A DNA stretch of 64,000 nt from Syncephalis plumigaleata (GCA_025201365.1 JAIXMF010000004.1:1302001-1366000), one strand, 5' to 3'. Numbered from the stretch's first letter, positions 24,323 through 34,898 are shown. A program made the numbers and translations. The notes: generated by a model from the letters alone, not told the origin.

Positions 24323-26446
24323 ATGAATAAGGATAGACGACCAGGTCGTGGTAAAGCGGCATTCCCTATGCATGCATTCAGTCGGTTCCCGATAAAGCGA
24401 AGTGAGCAGAACTGGCGAAAGAGTGAGTTTAACTTGCGAAACAACATTTACCATTCATATATGCTAATATTGTTTTGTATCACGTTGTACAGTCGATTAC
24501 AATGCATTGCCATCATCGTCAACTTCCGTGCAAGTATCCGGTAGCGACAGCAATGCTCCATCGAATTCCACTAGTGATCCGACTGCGAGTGCAGTCCCAC
24601 GAGGTGCACCCAATGCCTGTTTATTCGTGGCGAGGTATGCTAAGTCTATGGCTTATTCATGCTGATACTGACTCAATGCAGTCTGACGACCAGTAGAACA
24701 GAGAGTCAGTTGAAGATGAGCGTACACGATCATTTCTCGAAATGGGGAAAGCTAATTGACGTCAAGGTATTTCGCGACTGGCAACACCGACCCTACTCGT
24801 TCGTGCAATTCGAGGTAGCTATACAGCAATTAATGAGCTAGCATACAACGACTTACTTGGCTGTGATTGTAGTCCAAAGAGGTGGCCCTTGTAGCCTTAC
24901 AAGAATCGAAGGGTACATTGATTGACGGCAGACCGATACGCGTTGAGCAAGCTCGAGTTAATCGTGCATTGTTCATTGTGCACAAAGAAGCGCGTGAATT
25001 AAATGAACAGGTAGCGCATAGACTGACAAGCATAGCCGCTGTTGGCTTACATAAAATGTACCATAGGAAATCATGCAACTTATCGGTCCTTACGGTGAAG
25101 TGGAAACAATGGAGATCCTGCCATGGTCGGCCAACAATCAGGAACGTGGACTGGCCTTTGTAAAGTTCTGCTATCGAGACGATGCCATTCAGGCTTATTT
25201 GGTATGAGGCATATCCACGCCGAGACATCTAGTCAACTAATTAACTAATATGCATGCATAACAATTAGGGCATCCGTGTCAATCGCACTTGGTGTGTCGA
25301 CTGGGCCAATCACGCTGAGAGACTCATGCATCCCAGTGACAAGACTAGCTTGTTCGTCGGTCAGCTCGATCCGCAGGAAATAACCGAAGAGAAGTTACGG
25401 GATCGATTTGCACGCTATGGCTCAATAGCAGAAGTGATACTGATCAACCGACCTACAATGAATTCAAGTAAGATAGTCTTCGATGAATAGCAAGCTTGCA
25501 TTAGTGCTAACAATGAACTATAGCGAAAACTCGATTTGCATTTGCATTCATTCGCTACCACAATCCAGAATCAGCCAGCAAGGCATTAGCGGCCGAGGTA
25601 AGTGGATAGCATTACATAATTACAGGGGTATATACATATTATTAATACACTATGCGATAGGATGGTGCATACTGGCTAAATCATCATATCTCGGTTCAAT
25701 ATCGCGAATCGCGCGAGCAAATCATGCATCGTCGAGCAGCCGGTGCCTCTACTACCACCACGACTACATCTGTTATACATCCATTTCCCACCACAGTAGG
25801 TCGACACCGACAGAATGTCGTAGAGGAAACGCCAACTAGCATTGCAATTTATAGCGCATCTCAACCTACAGGTATATTATTCAAGCATTGACATGATTAT
25901 TACCATTATTATTACTTGTAGTAATTTATCATATTATTATTAGGAGCAATTCAATCTACTCTATCAGCTGTCAACTACATGCCACCACCACTCATGGAGG
26001 GCTACTACTATCCCTACATGCCCAATATACATCCACCGTCTGCTCCCACTTATGCTGTAGCACCGCAACAATATATGACACCCACCCAGTTACCATCACC
26101 GACTGACGGTGCTCCTTTCTACATGTACACACCACAGCAATCGCCCGTATCGTCGATTCCCTACAAGCCACCCGTACACTTGATGGCCAGCTCCTCTACC
26201 AATGAGGAATTGCTATTCACGCCAGATAATCGTACAGTCTACAAGCTGCTAACACCGCAATCACCGGATCACTCGGTTGATGTCATGCCCCTCAGCTTGA
26301 ATCCAATGTTGCCCACTGCTATTGTCACTGCTACTGTTGCCAGCAGTAATAGTAGTGCATCCGTAGTGAAAGGTCCATCCCTTACTGCTGATGACATTAA
26401 CTATCAATTGAGCGCACTTCATATGGCTTCCCAACCCAATATCTAA
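24323..26446 (+). CDS. RNA-binding protein with three RRMs
   Basis: Nine exons with exact phases (24323-24422, 24493-24634, 24682-24814, 24873-25010, 25067-25201, 25269-25467, 25524-25597, 25661-25871, 25944-26446) give 544 aa. Three RRM domains are visible. RRM1 runs from NACLFVASL to RVEQARV, with YSFVQFE as RNP1. RRM2 begins IMQLIGPYGEVE with RNP1 RGLAFVKF. RRM3 begins TSLFVGQLDPQEITEEKL with RNP1 TRFAFAFIRY. The C-terminal 170 residues are Pro/Tyr/Gln/Ser-rich (MPPPLMEGYYYPYMPNIHPP) with several SP/TP sites, typical of fungal mRNA regulators. I cannot assign it to a named orthologue. It lies on its own strand island with no obvious partner. Confidence 0.85.
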
Positions 26447-27467
26447 TCAGCTTGCATTATTACTCAATTGCAATTATGGCAGAATTAGCCAATCTACAAT
26501 CATATCAATTTGCATTTATAACATCTGTATTGCACTAGTAGCATTATAATAAATAGTATTGCTTTAATAATCTTGCATGATGTGCTAGCTAGTAGGTGTC
26601 CTATACGTGCATACATATCTCGTTCTTGAATGTGTACAATCTGAATCTAAATCCTCTTGTCGTCTTTCCTATTAAGTAAGCTGAAAAGCTCAGTGTTACT
26701 TTTTCGATGATAAAATACGGGGTTTCCAATCAATTAACGCAGTTAACCTTAACTTTTGCTATTGAAGAATACGTATCCATTGCAATTACCTCTCTCTCTT
26801 TCTCTCTTCCCTATTTCACATTTGACTACGTCCTCCGTAATTACTTGTATGTGTATCGAATCGTGTTTTCACCACTCCCATTGCTCGCTGTTGTCATTAC
26901 TCGATTCCATGCTGTTGTATCGTTTAAGCATTAAAGTATAGAAACGTAGACGTTGTCTTTGTTCCTAGCATTACAGCAACACTAGATATAGTTATGACAG
27001 GTTGTAATCCAAGTGTAATGACAATATGTAGTAAGCATAGTTCTAAGGATACTGACATATGTGATGAAGTAGCACTTGTGTAATCAATATTCGATGACCT
27101 CACTCGATATACAATGCTCATTCATGGCACACGATAAGTAATAAGCATAGCTGGAGTAGAAGAAAGAATCGAACGATGAATAGAGTAGAAGAATGCCCTA
27201 TAGCATTACATATTTATTCAATCAATGAACCAGCCATTAGTGGATATTTATGTAATAGGACCATGGATGAATAGACGTAAGAGACTTGTAGATATATTTC
27301 TTGATCCAAGGAATAATGACTTGAATAGCGTGGACACAAAAGGGTCTTGCACCAATACATTCTTGACTTGAATACCTATAATATCTACTTGATAATGTCC
27401 TTGTCTTGCTCTGTAGTCATAATGGATTAGTATGGGTATGATTATTTGTTGAATTATTACTTACTGC
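26447..27467. other. Spacer with one TIR-like fragment
   Basis: No gene seen. Besides 3' flank of the RRM gene, it contains a solitary inverted-repeat-like sequence at about 26,716-26,760 (TACGGGGTTTCC then TTAACGCAGTTA) that resembles the termini of the elements at 14.3 kb and 50.7 kb. No partner end was found nearby, so it may be a solo or eroded copy. A pyrimidine-rich tract is at 26,790-26,820. Confidence 0.35.
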
Positions 27468-30400
27468 TTAAACCTATCATTCAATTAACGTGTATTGTAT
27501 TGTGGTTAGATCGACGTATCAATGTTAAAAATACTGGCTTACATCCTAGCATCCATGATCATATGGGAGTTGCATGCCACACTGTAGTTAGTACTCATTC
27601 ATACGTTACGGTCAGCGATATTCACTTACATACTATCGTGCGAGAACATAGGTAGATCGTGTGCCGTATTAGTATCAATACATCCATAGGTTGTCATCGG
27701 GAATAGTAACTTACGCACTGTTACCCACAAATGTATGGAAATCATATGCCATATTATCATTAGTACTCATTCATTACAATCAGAATATTGACTTACAGGC
27801 TGTTATACAGAAACATATGTGGATTGTGTGGCAATAATGTAGTTAGTACGCCATTCATTACGATTGGAATGACAACTTACACCCTATCATACAAAAACAT
27901 AAGGAAATCATGTGTCATATTATCATTAGTGCTTCATAGGGTACAACCAGAATGATAACTTACAGACTATCATACAAAAACATACGTATATCATGTGTTA
28001 TAGTGTGGTTAGTATATCATAGATTATGGTCAGAATGATAACTTACTCCCTATTATGCACAGACGTATGGAAATCGTGCGCCACATCATAATTAATTCCT
28101 CGTTCATTATGGTTAGAATACTAACTTACGATCTATCATACAGGAACATACGTGGATCATGCGTCATAGGGGGATTAGTACTCATTCATAGATTACGATT
28201 GTAATGATAACTTACGTTCTGTCATACAGGAGCAGATATGGATCATGAGCCACATTGATATTAGCGTATTTATATTATAATCAAAGTGATTACTTACGGG
28301 CTGTTATACACGAGCATAGGTGGGCCATGTGCGATATCATAGTTAGTACATCTATTCATTACGATCATAATGGTCACCTACACACTGTTATGGGCAGATA
28401 CATGTATGGATCGTATGCCACATCATAATTAGTACACCATAGTTTATAAATGGAATGGTTACTTACACACTGTCATACCGAGACATACGTATGGATCGCG
28501 TGTCATACTACAGTTAGTATCTCGTACATTGGGTTAGAATGATTACTTACTTGCTATTAACAGACACATATGGATCGTGTGTCATATTGTGATTAGTACC
28601 GCATTCGTTACAATCAGAATGATGACTTACCTCCTGTTTATACACAAACGCAGATGAAGCGTGCGCCATAATGCAATTAGTACCTCATAGATTACAACCG
28701 AAATGGTTACTTACAGTCTACCATACAGGAAATACAAGCAAATCATATGTCATATTATTATTAGTGCATTGTACAGCATCATCGAAGCAATAACTTACCT
28801 CCTATCATACACGAACATATATGGATTCATGTGCCAGATTATAATTAGTATACCACAGTTTATAACTGGAATGGTAACTTACCCACTAGCATACACAGAC
28901 ATGTGTTAATCATGTACCACGTTATAATTAGTACTCCATTCATTCATTACGATCAGAATGATTACTTACACTCTATCATACAGGAACGTATATGGATCAT
29001 GTCATATTATAATTAGTATATCATAGATTATAATCGAAATGCTAACTTACCCACTAGCATACACAGACATGTGTTAATCATGTACCACGTTATAATTAGT
29101 ACTCCATCCATTCATTACGGTCCGAATGATTACTTACGACCTATTATACAGGAACGTATATGGATCATGTGACATATTAGGATTAGTATACCGTAGATTG
29201 TAACCGAAATGCTAACTTACATACTAGCATACACAGACATATGTGGATCGTGTGCCATAGGATGATTAGTACATTCATTCATTCATTACGGTCAAAATGA
29301 TTACTTACATGCTATCATACAGGAACGTATATGGATCATGTCATATTATAATTAGTATACCATAGATTATTATCGAAATGCTAACTTACATACTAGCATA
29401 CACAGACATAGGTGTATCGTGTGTCATAGCGTGATTAGTACATTCATTCATTGTAGTCAAAATGATAACTTACACCCTGTCATACAGACACATAAGAAAA
29501 TCGTGTAACACGCTATAATTAGTACCTCATAGGTTACAGCCAGAATGATAACTCACGTCCTATCATAACGAAATTGTATGCCACATTACAATTAGTACAC
29601 TCATTCATTGCAGTCAGAATGATGACTTACACTCTATTATACAAGAACATACGTGGATTGTATGCCATATTGTAATTAGTACCTCGTTCATCACAGTCGG
29701 AGTGATAACTTACACACTGTAATAAACAAGTATGCATGGATGGGTTGGCACATCATAATTAGTATACCATGCACTACGATCAGAATGGTAACTTACAGTG
29801 GCTTGAAATGGTAATTACATGATTTTAATTTATATTACTGTTAGCATAATGCTTGCTATGGTCAGTAGGATAGCTTACGTTCATGTCCTAACAAATTAGT
29901 AGGAAGAATAAACATTACAATGTGATTAGCATAGTACTTGTTATGATCAATAAGCTAGCTTACCATGTGGTGCTAAAAATTAATAAGTAGAATAAGCATT
30001 ATAACATGATTAGCATAGTACTTGTTGAAGTCGATGGGGTAGCTTACGGCGTGGTCCTAACAAATTAATAAGTAGAATAAACATCATAATGTGATTAGCA
30101 TAGTACTTGTTATGGTCAATAGAATAGCTTACGGCGTGGTCCTAACAAATTAGCAAGTAGAATAAGCATTATAACATGATTAGCATAGTACTTGTTGAAG
30201 TCGATAGGATAGCTTACGAGTTTTTCCTAACAAATTTATAGGTGGAATAAACATTGCAACGTGATTAACATATGAAAATAACCATTAATATACATGAACT
30301 TACGACCTATCGGTAGCCATCGGTGGACAATGAAACAATAGGCTATGATTAGTACATCAATTGATAGGGTCACGGCCAGACATACCACGACGTTCCAGGG

Positions 30401-30479
30401 CGGGACTAGCTTCAACGGCGACCAGACTGGTGAGAGCGACAGCGACAACGGCAATAGCGATGATGGCAGAGAACTTCAT
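27468..30479 (-). CDS. Secreted peptide gene made of one-codon micro-exons
   Basis: Predicted 36-exon gene encoding a 77-aa secreted peptide. Exon 1 (30386-30479, 94 nt) encodes a signal peptide, MKFSAIIAIAVVAVALTSLV, then a dibasic ERR, a possible Kex2-type site. Next come GTC (30304-30306); five 9-nt exons (30218-30226, 30133-30141, 30048-30056, 29964-29972, 29879-29887); CCACT (29797-29801); 26 exons of exactly 3 nt from 29714-29716 down to 27630-27632; GAT (27543-27545); and GTT-TAA (27468-27473). The sum is 234 nt. The 5-nt exon resets the phase, so each later exon is one whole codon. The spelled domain starts CSDGYHYVW, continues through EQCCPN and ends PCYDV, with four Cys. Almost every unit has an acceptor ending AG, a GTAAG or close variant donor, a TACTAAY-like branch site and no usable AG between. 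Function unknown. Alternative: a non-coding minisatellite. Confidence 0.65.
27543..29801 (-). repeat. Tandem array of about 83-bp intron-like units
   Basis: Twenty-eight successive units have spacings of 74-88 bp, mostly 82-85. On the minus strand each unit reads GTAAGT donor, then about 30 nt including TGTAATGAATGA-like sequence, then TACTAAT/TACTAAC, then a CATGATCCATAT-like core, then TATGATAG or a variant. Three variable bases follow before the next donor. The ends and branch site are better conserved than the three bases between AG and GTAAG, which differ from unit to unit. Two units use GTAGGT or GTGAGT and one GTAAGC. Because the spacer is only 3 nt, drifts between phases and the core is diverged, this is not a simple microsatellite. 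The array is wholly inside the predicted micro-exon gene. Confidence 0.85.
29879..30226 (-). repeat. Sub-array of about 85-bp units with 9-nt exons
   Basis: Five units of a second, related repeat class lie upstream of the 3-nt array. Each has a GTAAGC donor on its 3' side (minus strand), CAACAAGTACTATGCTAATCA-like branch region shortened here, and a TTTGTTAG-type acceptor followed by nine exon bases. Two exons are identical (GACCACGCC at 30,133 and 30,048), and a third (GACATGAAC) and fourth (CACCACATG) are related. Spacing is 84-85 bp. This indicates tandem duplication of an intron-plus-exon cassette, with the donor class differing from the downstream array. Confidence 0.8.
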
Positions 30480-30525
30480 GTTGATGTTGGCCTAGTGGAA
30501 TGGATAGCTCAGCTGACTAGAACGA

Positions 30526-30587
30526 GAGTAGAAAGTAGAGTAGAAAAGAGTAGAAAAGAGTAGAAAAGAGTAGAGTAGAGTAGAAGA
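30526..30587. repeat. AGTAGAAAAG minisatellite in the 5' leader
   Basis: Several copies of a 10-bp AGAGTAGAAA-like unit lie 45-110 bp upstream of the micro-exon gene's start codon. They probably fall in its 5' UTR or core promoter. No coding frame crosses it. Confidence 0.7.
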
Positions 30588-30630
30588 GTGAATATGAGGA
30601 TGGCAAGCTGAGTGTGCTAAAAAGTGCTTG

Positions 30631-30637
30631 ATTTATA
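30631..30637 (-). promoter_or_regulatory. TATA box candidate of the micro-exon gene
   Basis: The minus strand reads TATAAAT about 152 bp upstream of the start codon at 30,479, in otherwise mixed sequence. The position suits transcription starting near 30,600. It supports a real promoter for the minus-strand micro-exon gene, but a 7-bp match alone is weak. Confidence 0.4.
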
Positions 30638-30699
30638 GCCGAGATGATGCTAAATATTCAGGTGGAAAGCATGATGATGGCTATCGTGGTGTCATTCAT

Positions 30700-32480
30700 T
30701 ATGCACGCAAGTAATTGCTCTAAGCATCTACTCCACATGTCGGCATATTGTAACGACATGGAATGATATTATCCCGCTGTATTACACATTTTGCTACATT
30801 GTTTTAGCTCTAAGAGGCCTTCTCTCTTATTTCCTTCACCTGAGATCTTTTACACGAGACCTTGTAACCAATCCTATGCTACTATCCACTATTTCCTCCA
30901 TACTCGCCACTTCCATTTCTCCTTTTACCTGTTATTTCCAGGGAGAAACATTTGCATTGGGATTACTTTGATGGTGATGATGTGATAGGGGCACTGCTGT
31001 TCAAAAGTAGCAGGACTGGTATTCGGATAAAGCCAGTTTTTGTAAGAAGAAAACCGGAAGGTCCCAGCACCATGGCTTTTGTCCATACGTTTCACCAACC
31101 TGACATGAGGGAACTGGACAGGTGTTTGCTGGTCAAGGATTAAGCAGCCAACATCAGTTTGAGTAAAACAGGTCAGTTCAACAGAGCGTGTTACAGCCAT
31201 TCCACTTTTGAATAGAGGTCTGGGCTAAATCATTACAATAGCCAATCATTTAATGAGGAGTGAAGGAACCGGTACATGCGACACATGGCACAAATACAAG
31301 CATACAACAATGCACGAGTGTTTCATTATGCTCTTTGCTTTCAAAGTAGTCGGGTCAGTCAGGCCAATGCAAGCAAGCTGAGGAATATGAGCATTTGCCG
31401 AAGGAGGGAGGGTTTACTTGCTTGGAATTATCAAATGCAACTATCATTAGTCTAGGAACTGACGTAGCTCGTTTACATCCACCTATTTGTTCGGCATCAT
31501 TCTTTCCATCCAGTAAAAGTACTCATTCCCATCTTCACCTGTTTTAACTCCTTAGTCGCACATTTTACTAACACTAGACATTATGCTATGCTCGGATTGT
31601 TATGCGTACTACACGCATGTGTGGTGAGGATAGTTGACTGTTCGATGAAGTCGATTAAGAAGTGGATAGATAAGAATAGGAAGCATGACTGTCTAGTTGG
31701 ACAGTGATGGCAAATCAAGTTGAGTAGCCGATATTGTGCTCCTTTAGCATAGGAATACATGCGAATTACGAACAATACACGATAGCTTCCAATGATAGAG
31801 CGTGCATGTAATTATTATTCTGACTTGATTGTCACATCCATACAAATGTCATTCATTATCATGACATCTGCATGACATGTTCATTTGTATGTAATCTATC
31901 ATTGCTCATTCCATTGTCAACTGACATGATCGATACTGATTGCAATCTATCACGACATGTCATCGAATGATCCCACAATCATATGAACGTATCAATGGAA
32001 CATGAACATACTTGATGGTATCTATAATGCAATACGACATTCATCCGATGAATATGATCAATTATCATTATTAACTACGCTGTATAACCAGCATATTTGA
32101 CGATCTAATAAATCCATTCATTCATTTACATACACATGCAGTTAACTCCATCAACAACTTCCCCAATTGCCCATAGACTTACGTAGCACATACTGAATCC
32201 TACTAGTACAATTATTAGCAATGCTCAACATTATACCACCATCCTTTGTCATTTTTATCTATTTGTTGCTAAGCTATAAGTGGCATTATACCATTGCAGC
32301 AAAGTTACAATGGTATTAAATGATACGAATCTTACTGTATTGTGTTGTCAATGACGCTGCTTGTCACAATAAATTCATCCTTCCTGTATGTATCTGAATA
32401 AACGTTTTCACTCTTGCACAATAGATCCATGCTGCTAGTGCTACTAACATGCCACAAATATAAAAGACGCATATATTATC
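30700..32480. other. Gene-poor stretch with one unexplained open segment
   Basis: No recognised gene. Between about 30,940 and 31,200 both strands are open, for example HWDYFDGDDVIGALLF on plus, and the base composition is less AT-rich than the surroundings. I do not recognise it, and it has no splice context. From 31,480 to 32,480 the sequence is AT-rich with no coding sign. Confidence 0.3.
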
Positions 32481-32484
32481 TCCA

Positions 32485-33042
32485 TCTTCCAGTTCAATCG
32501 TCCCTATTACACTCTACTTACACTACCTTATTGTATATCGCCTACACATTGTGCTTGAGCAATCGAGCAACCATAGCTCCCACACTATCAATGAGAAAGT
32601 GCCCTACTACTTGTCATGATCCCTTACGGTAAGTATACCTCATTACACTTTGATATTTATTACAATATACTAACTCATTATTCTATTAGATGCACACATC
32701 AAAAATATAAAGAGGACATGCAAGTTAAAGGATACGAGTATCATATGTGGAATCGGGGTTATGATTGCTCGTCTGGATTTCATTCAAATCACCAAATGCC
32801 TTCGTAGTGGAACCGATGTTTCAACACACCCTCATCCAAGTGTCGTTGCTTCCAATCATTCAAGAAATGAAGAACAAGACCAAGAGGGAACCAAACAACA
32901 AATAGCAAATTAACCGCGATGGTTATCGTCAATCCACGTCACTGTCGTCCAGGCAACTACGGTACTAAATACCAGCAAGTGTTATCATAACGATTATTCA
33001 TTCGTAAAAACAAAAGGCTAACTGCGCTAATTGGTTGAAAGT
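32485..33042 (+). repeat. Second, partial copy of the 14.3-15.35 kb element
   Basis: This segment matches the minus strand of the TIR element from about 14,880 to 14,288. It includes the same short first exon (MRKCPTTCHDPL at 32,591), the same GTAAGTATACC donor and the same following exon. Over 130 nt around 32,735-32,865 I count about four mismatches. The end near 33,020-33,042 keeps a degenerate version of the terminal repeat (GGCTAACTGCGCTAATTGG). The opposite terminal repeat was not found, so the copy is truncated or its far end has diverged. The shared frame KLKDTSIICGIGVMIARL stops earlier than in the first copy. Confidence 0.75.
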
Positions 33043-33132
33043 TTTGGTAAAAACATAAATTTTACACTTTTTTCTCTTGTCACTTCCTAATTGTCGTTCG
33101 TCCAATCGTCTATTTATCTTTATAGTCACACT

Positions 33133-33470
33133 ATGATCATTCCAGTTCGCTGCTTCTCTTGCGGCAAGATTGTCGGCGACAAGTGGGAGACTTATTTCAG
33201 CTACCTGCAGGATAACGTGCCTGAAGGGTAAGTTGATGAGTGTAGCAAAATATCCTGTATAGATGCTAACGAGGATATCCATCATAGCGAAGCGTTAGAT
33301 CGACTTGGTTTGCAACGGTATTGCTGTCGACGAATGCTGCTCACTCACGTGGATCTGATTGAGAAACTGTTACAGTATAATGGTAAGTTAACTAGATTAG
33401 ACAGATTCGTCGATAGATACTTGTATTCATTCTATTTGTAGCCTATTCAAGACGACGAATGCGTCGCTAG
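33133..33470 (+). CDS. RPB10: RNA polymerase subunit RPABC5 (Rpb10)
   Basis: Smallest common subunit of RNA polymerases I, II and III.  Three exons (33133-33227, 33288-33382, 33442-33470) give 72 aa, the normal length. The zinc site is complete: CFSCGK near the start and the paired YCCRRML later. Other diagnostic stretches are [27 protein letters not shown] and [14 protein letters not shown]. It is conserved well enough to leave no real alternative. The 5' flank overlaps the end of the duplicated element copy by less than 100 bp, so the promoter may lie partly in element-derived DNA. Confidence 0.97.
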
Positions 33471-33641
33471 AGCATATGTGCGCATACAAACACGTAAACA
33501 CACAAACATATACACATACATTGACGCGACACTTTGTTTACTTGCTTCTATTGTGTCCGTATATTAAATGAATATCTACGATTAAAATTGTTCTGCTTTA
33601 TACTCGATGAAATCATTGTTTATTACAAGTGTAATCAATTA

Positions 33642-34096
33642 TCAAATGAATATGCTTGGCTGCGTGGTTTTCTCACTTTGAGTCGGTGCTGTCAATGCTA
33701 CTTGGCCAGTATTAACGGCGTGTTCTAGATAGGTTGCATATTAATATCAATTGCATCTATTCTGTACACTTGTGATCCTAACTTACCAGGTTCACTATTA
33801 CCATCTGTTGTCGTCGTTGCTGGATATAGTGACATTTCAAGTTGTCGTACGCGATCTTTAAGTTGCATAATACGTAGACCCATCTTCTCCTGTCGTTCCT
33901 TCTCCTCCATCCGTACGCTTAATAATCCAATAGCGGCAGAACCAGTCAATGCCCATAGAAATACGCGTCGACCAAAGAACATAACAATGGCATTAGCACC
34001 AGGTGTATATTTAAATCGGTCTGGAATATTTGTATGTACCAGGCGTATACCGGAACGTGTCCTAACTGACAACAGGGACAGTAATGGTGGTCTCAT
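33642..34096 (-). CDS. Small putative mitochondrial membrane protein
   Basis: Two exons (33787-34096, 33642-33724) join in phase to 130 aa, using a strong GTAAGT donor inside an otherwise longer open frame. The N terminus MRPPLLSLLSVRTRSGIRLV is basic and Ser/Leu/Arg-rich, like a mitochondrial presequence. It is followed by one hydrophobic segment (VFLWALTGSAAIGLLSV) and a charged helix predicted as coiled coil (RMEEKERQEKMG, MQLKDRVRQLEM). The C-terminal tail is Thr/Ser-rich. I do not recognise the family. The next gene upstream has the same layout. If the intron is retained, a different 20-residue tail results. Confidence 0.55.
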
Positions 34097-34303
34097 TGTT
34101 GAATACGCAAAAGTAGCAATACAAAAAAGAATTGAAAAATCAAGAAAGAGAGATGGATTCACGTAAACTATACGAATTTCGAATCACTCGACTATATTAT
34201 ACGCATTGCCTTTCCTTTCAAATTCAAGGAAGAAGATTGTATATTTATTTGTATAACAACATAAGAACGTATAGACATGCACGTAAGCGGTAAAAGTAAA
34301 GTA

Positions 34304-34630
34304 TCAAGTACACAATTGTTCTAGCTCTTCAATTCGCTGTTCAAGTCGTTTGATTTCCTCCTCGTCAAGACGACGCTTGTACTGACTGCACAAGGCTTCC
34401 TGAAGTAAATGCAAGGTCAGCGTGGTCCCTGTAGCAATAGCGAAACACGTAGACAATGGATTCCCGTAACGTTGCCAGAAAGAAAGTTGACCCGGAATGA
34501 ATATATGAACAGACCGTCGTTGAACACCACGAATACCACTGATACTCGACCTATTAGATAGCATGAACGAGCGCATACTATAAGCTATCGTTCCATACGG
34601 TCTTGATAATAATGTAGAGAGTGTCTTCAT
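34304..34630 (-). CDS. Small putative mitochondrial membrane protein, neighbour
   Basis: Single exon, 108 aa, starting MKTLSTLLSRPYGTIAYSM. The N terminus is presequence-like (Arg, Ser, no acids until late). A weakly hydrophobic segment, NPLSTCFAIATGTTLTLHLL, may span a membrane. The C terminus is a charged helix, KRRLDEEEIKRLEQRIEEL, typical of a short coiled coil. The layout resembles the adjacent 33.6-34.1 kb gene, but sequence similarity is weak to my eye, so duplication is only a possibility. It is divergent from WDR75 with a 268-bp shared spacer (34,631-34,898) holding an A-run and a TC-repeat. Confidence 0.5.
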   Translation of the reverse strand: MKTLSTLLSRPYGTIAYSMRSFMLSNRSSISGIRGVQRRSVHIFIPGQLSFWQRYGNPLSTCFAIATGTTLTLHLLQEALCSQYKRRLDEEEIKRLEQRIEELEQLCT

Positions 34631-34898
34631 AATAATAACAAGTAGAAGCAGAAGAGTGATCACTAGTAATCAAGAGAATAAACAAAATATGTGTTTGTAT
34701 TTACTACTGAATGAATCCAGTCATCTCCTCTACATTTCTACCCTTAAATGATTTGTTAATTAAAAAAAAAGAAAAATCAACATTTGTTTTTTTCCACTTT
34801 CCCTCCTCTCGCTCTCTCGCTCTCTCGTACTTTTCTCGTTAATTATTACAGGCTTCTCACGTACGTCGATCCAATCGAGAACAGCTAATCTGACGAAT

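Noticed and set aside
27543-29801. Array read as CRISPR or as an ordinary minisatellite
   Set aside because: Between the long, imperfect repeats there are only 3 variable bases, not spacers, and the genome is eukaryotic. The kept donor, branch and acceptor signals and the flanking signal-peptide and stop exons fit an intron array better.
32131-32170. Left terminal repeat of the second element copy (GCAGTTAACTCCATC)
   Set aside because: It shares only the short GCAGTTA block with the TIR and lies about 320 bp outside the region of clear similarity.
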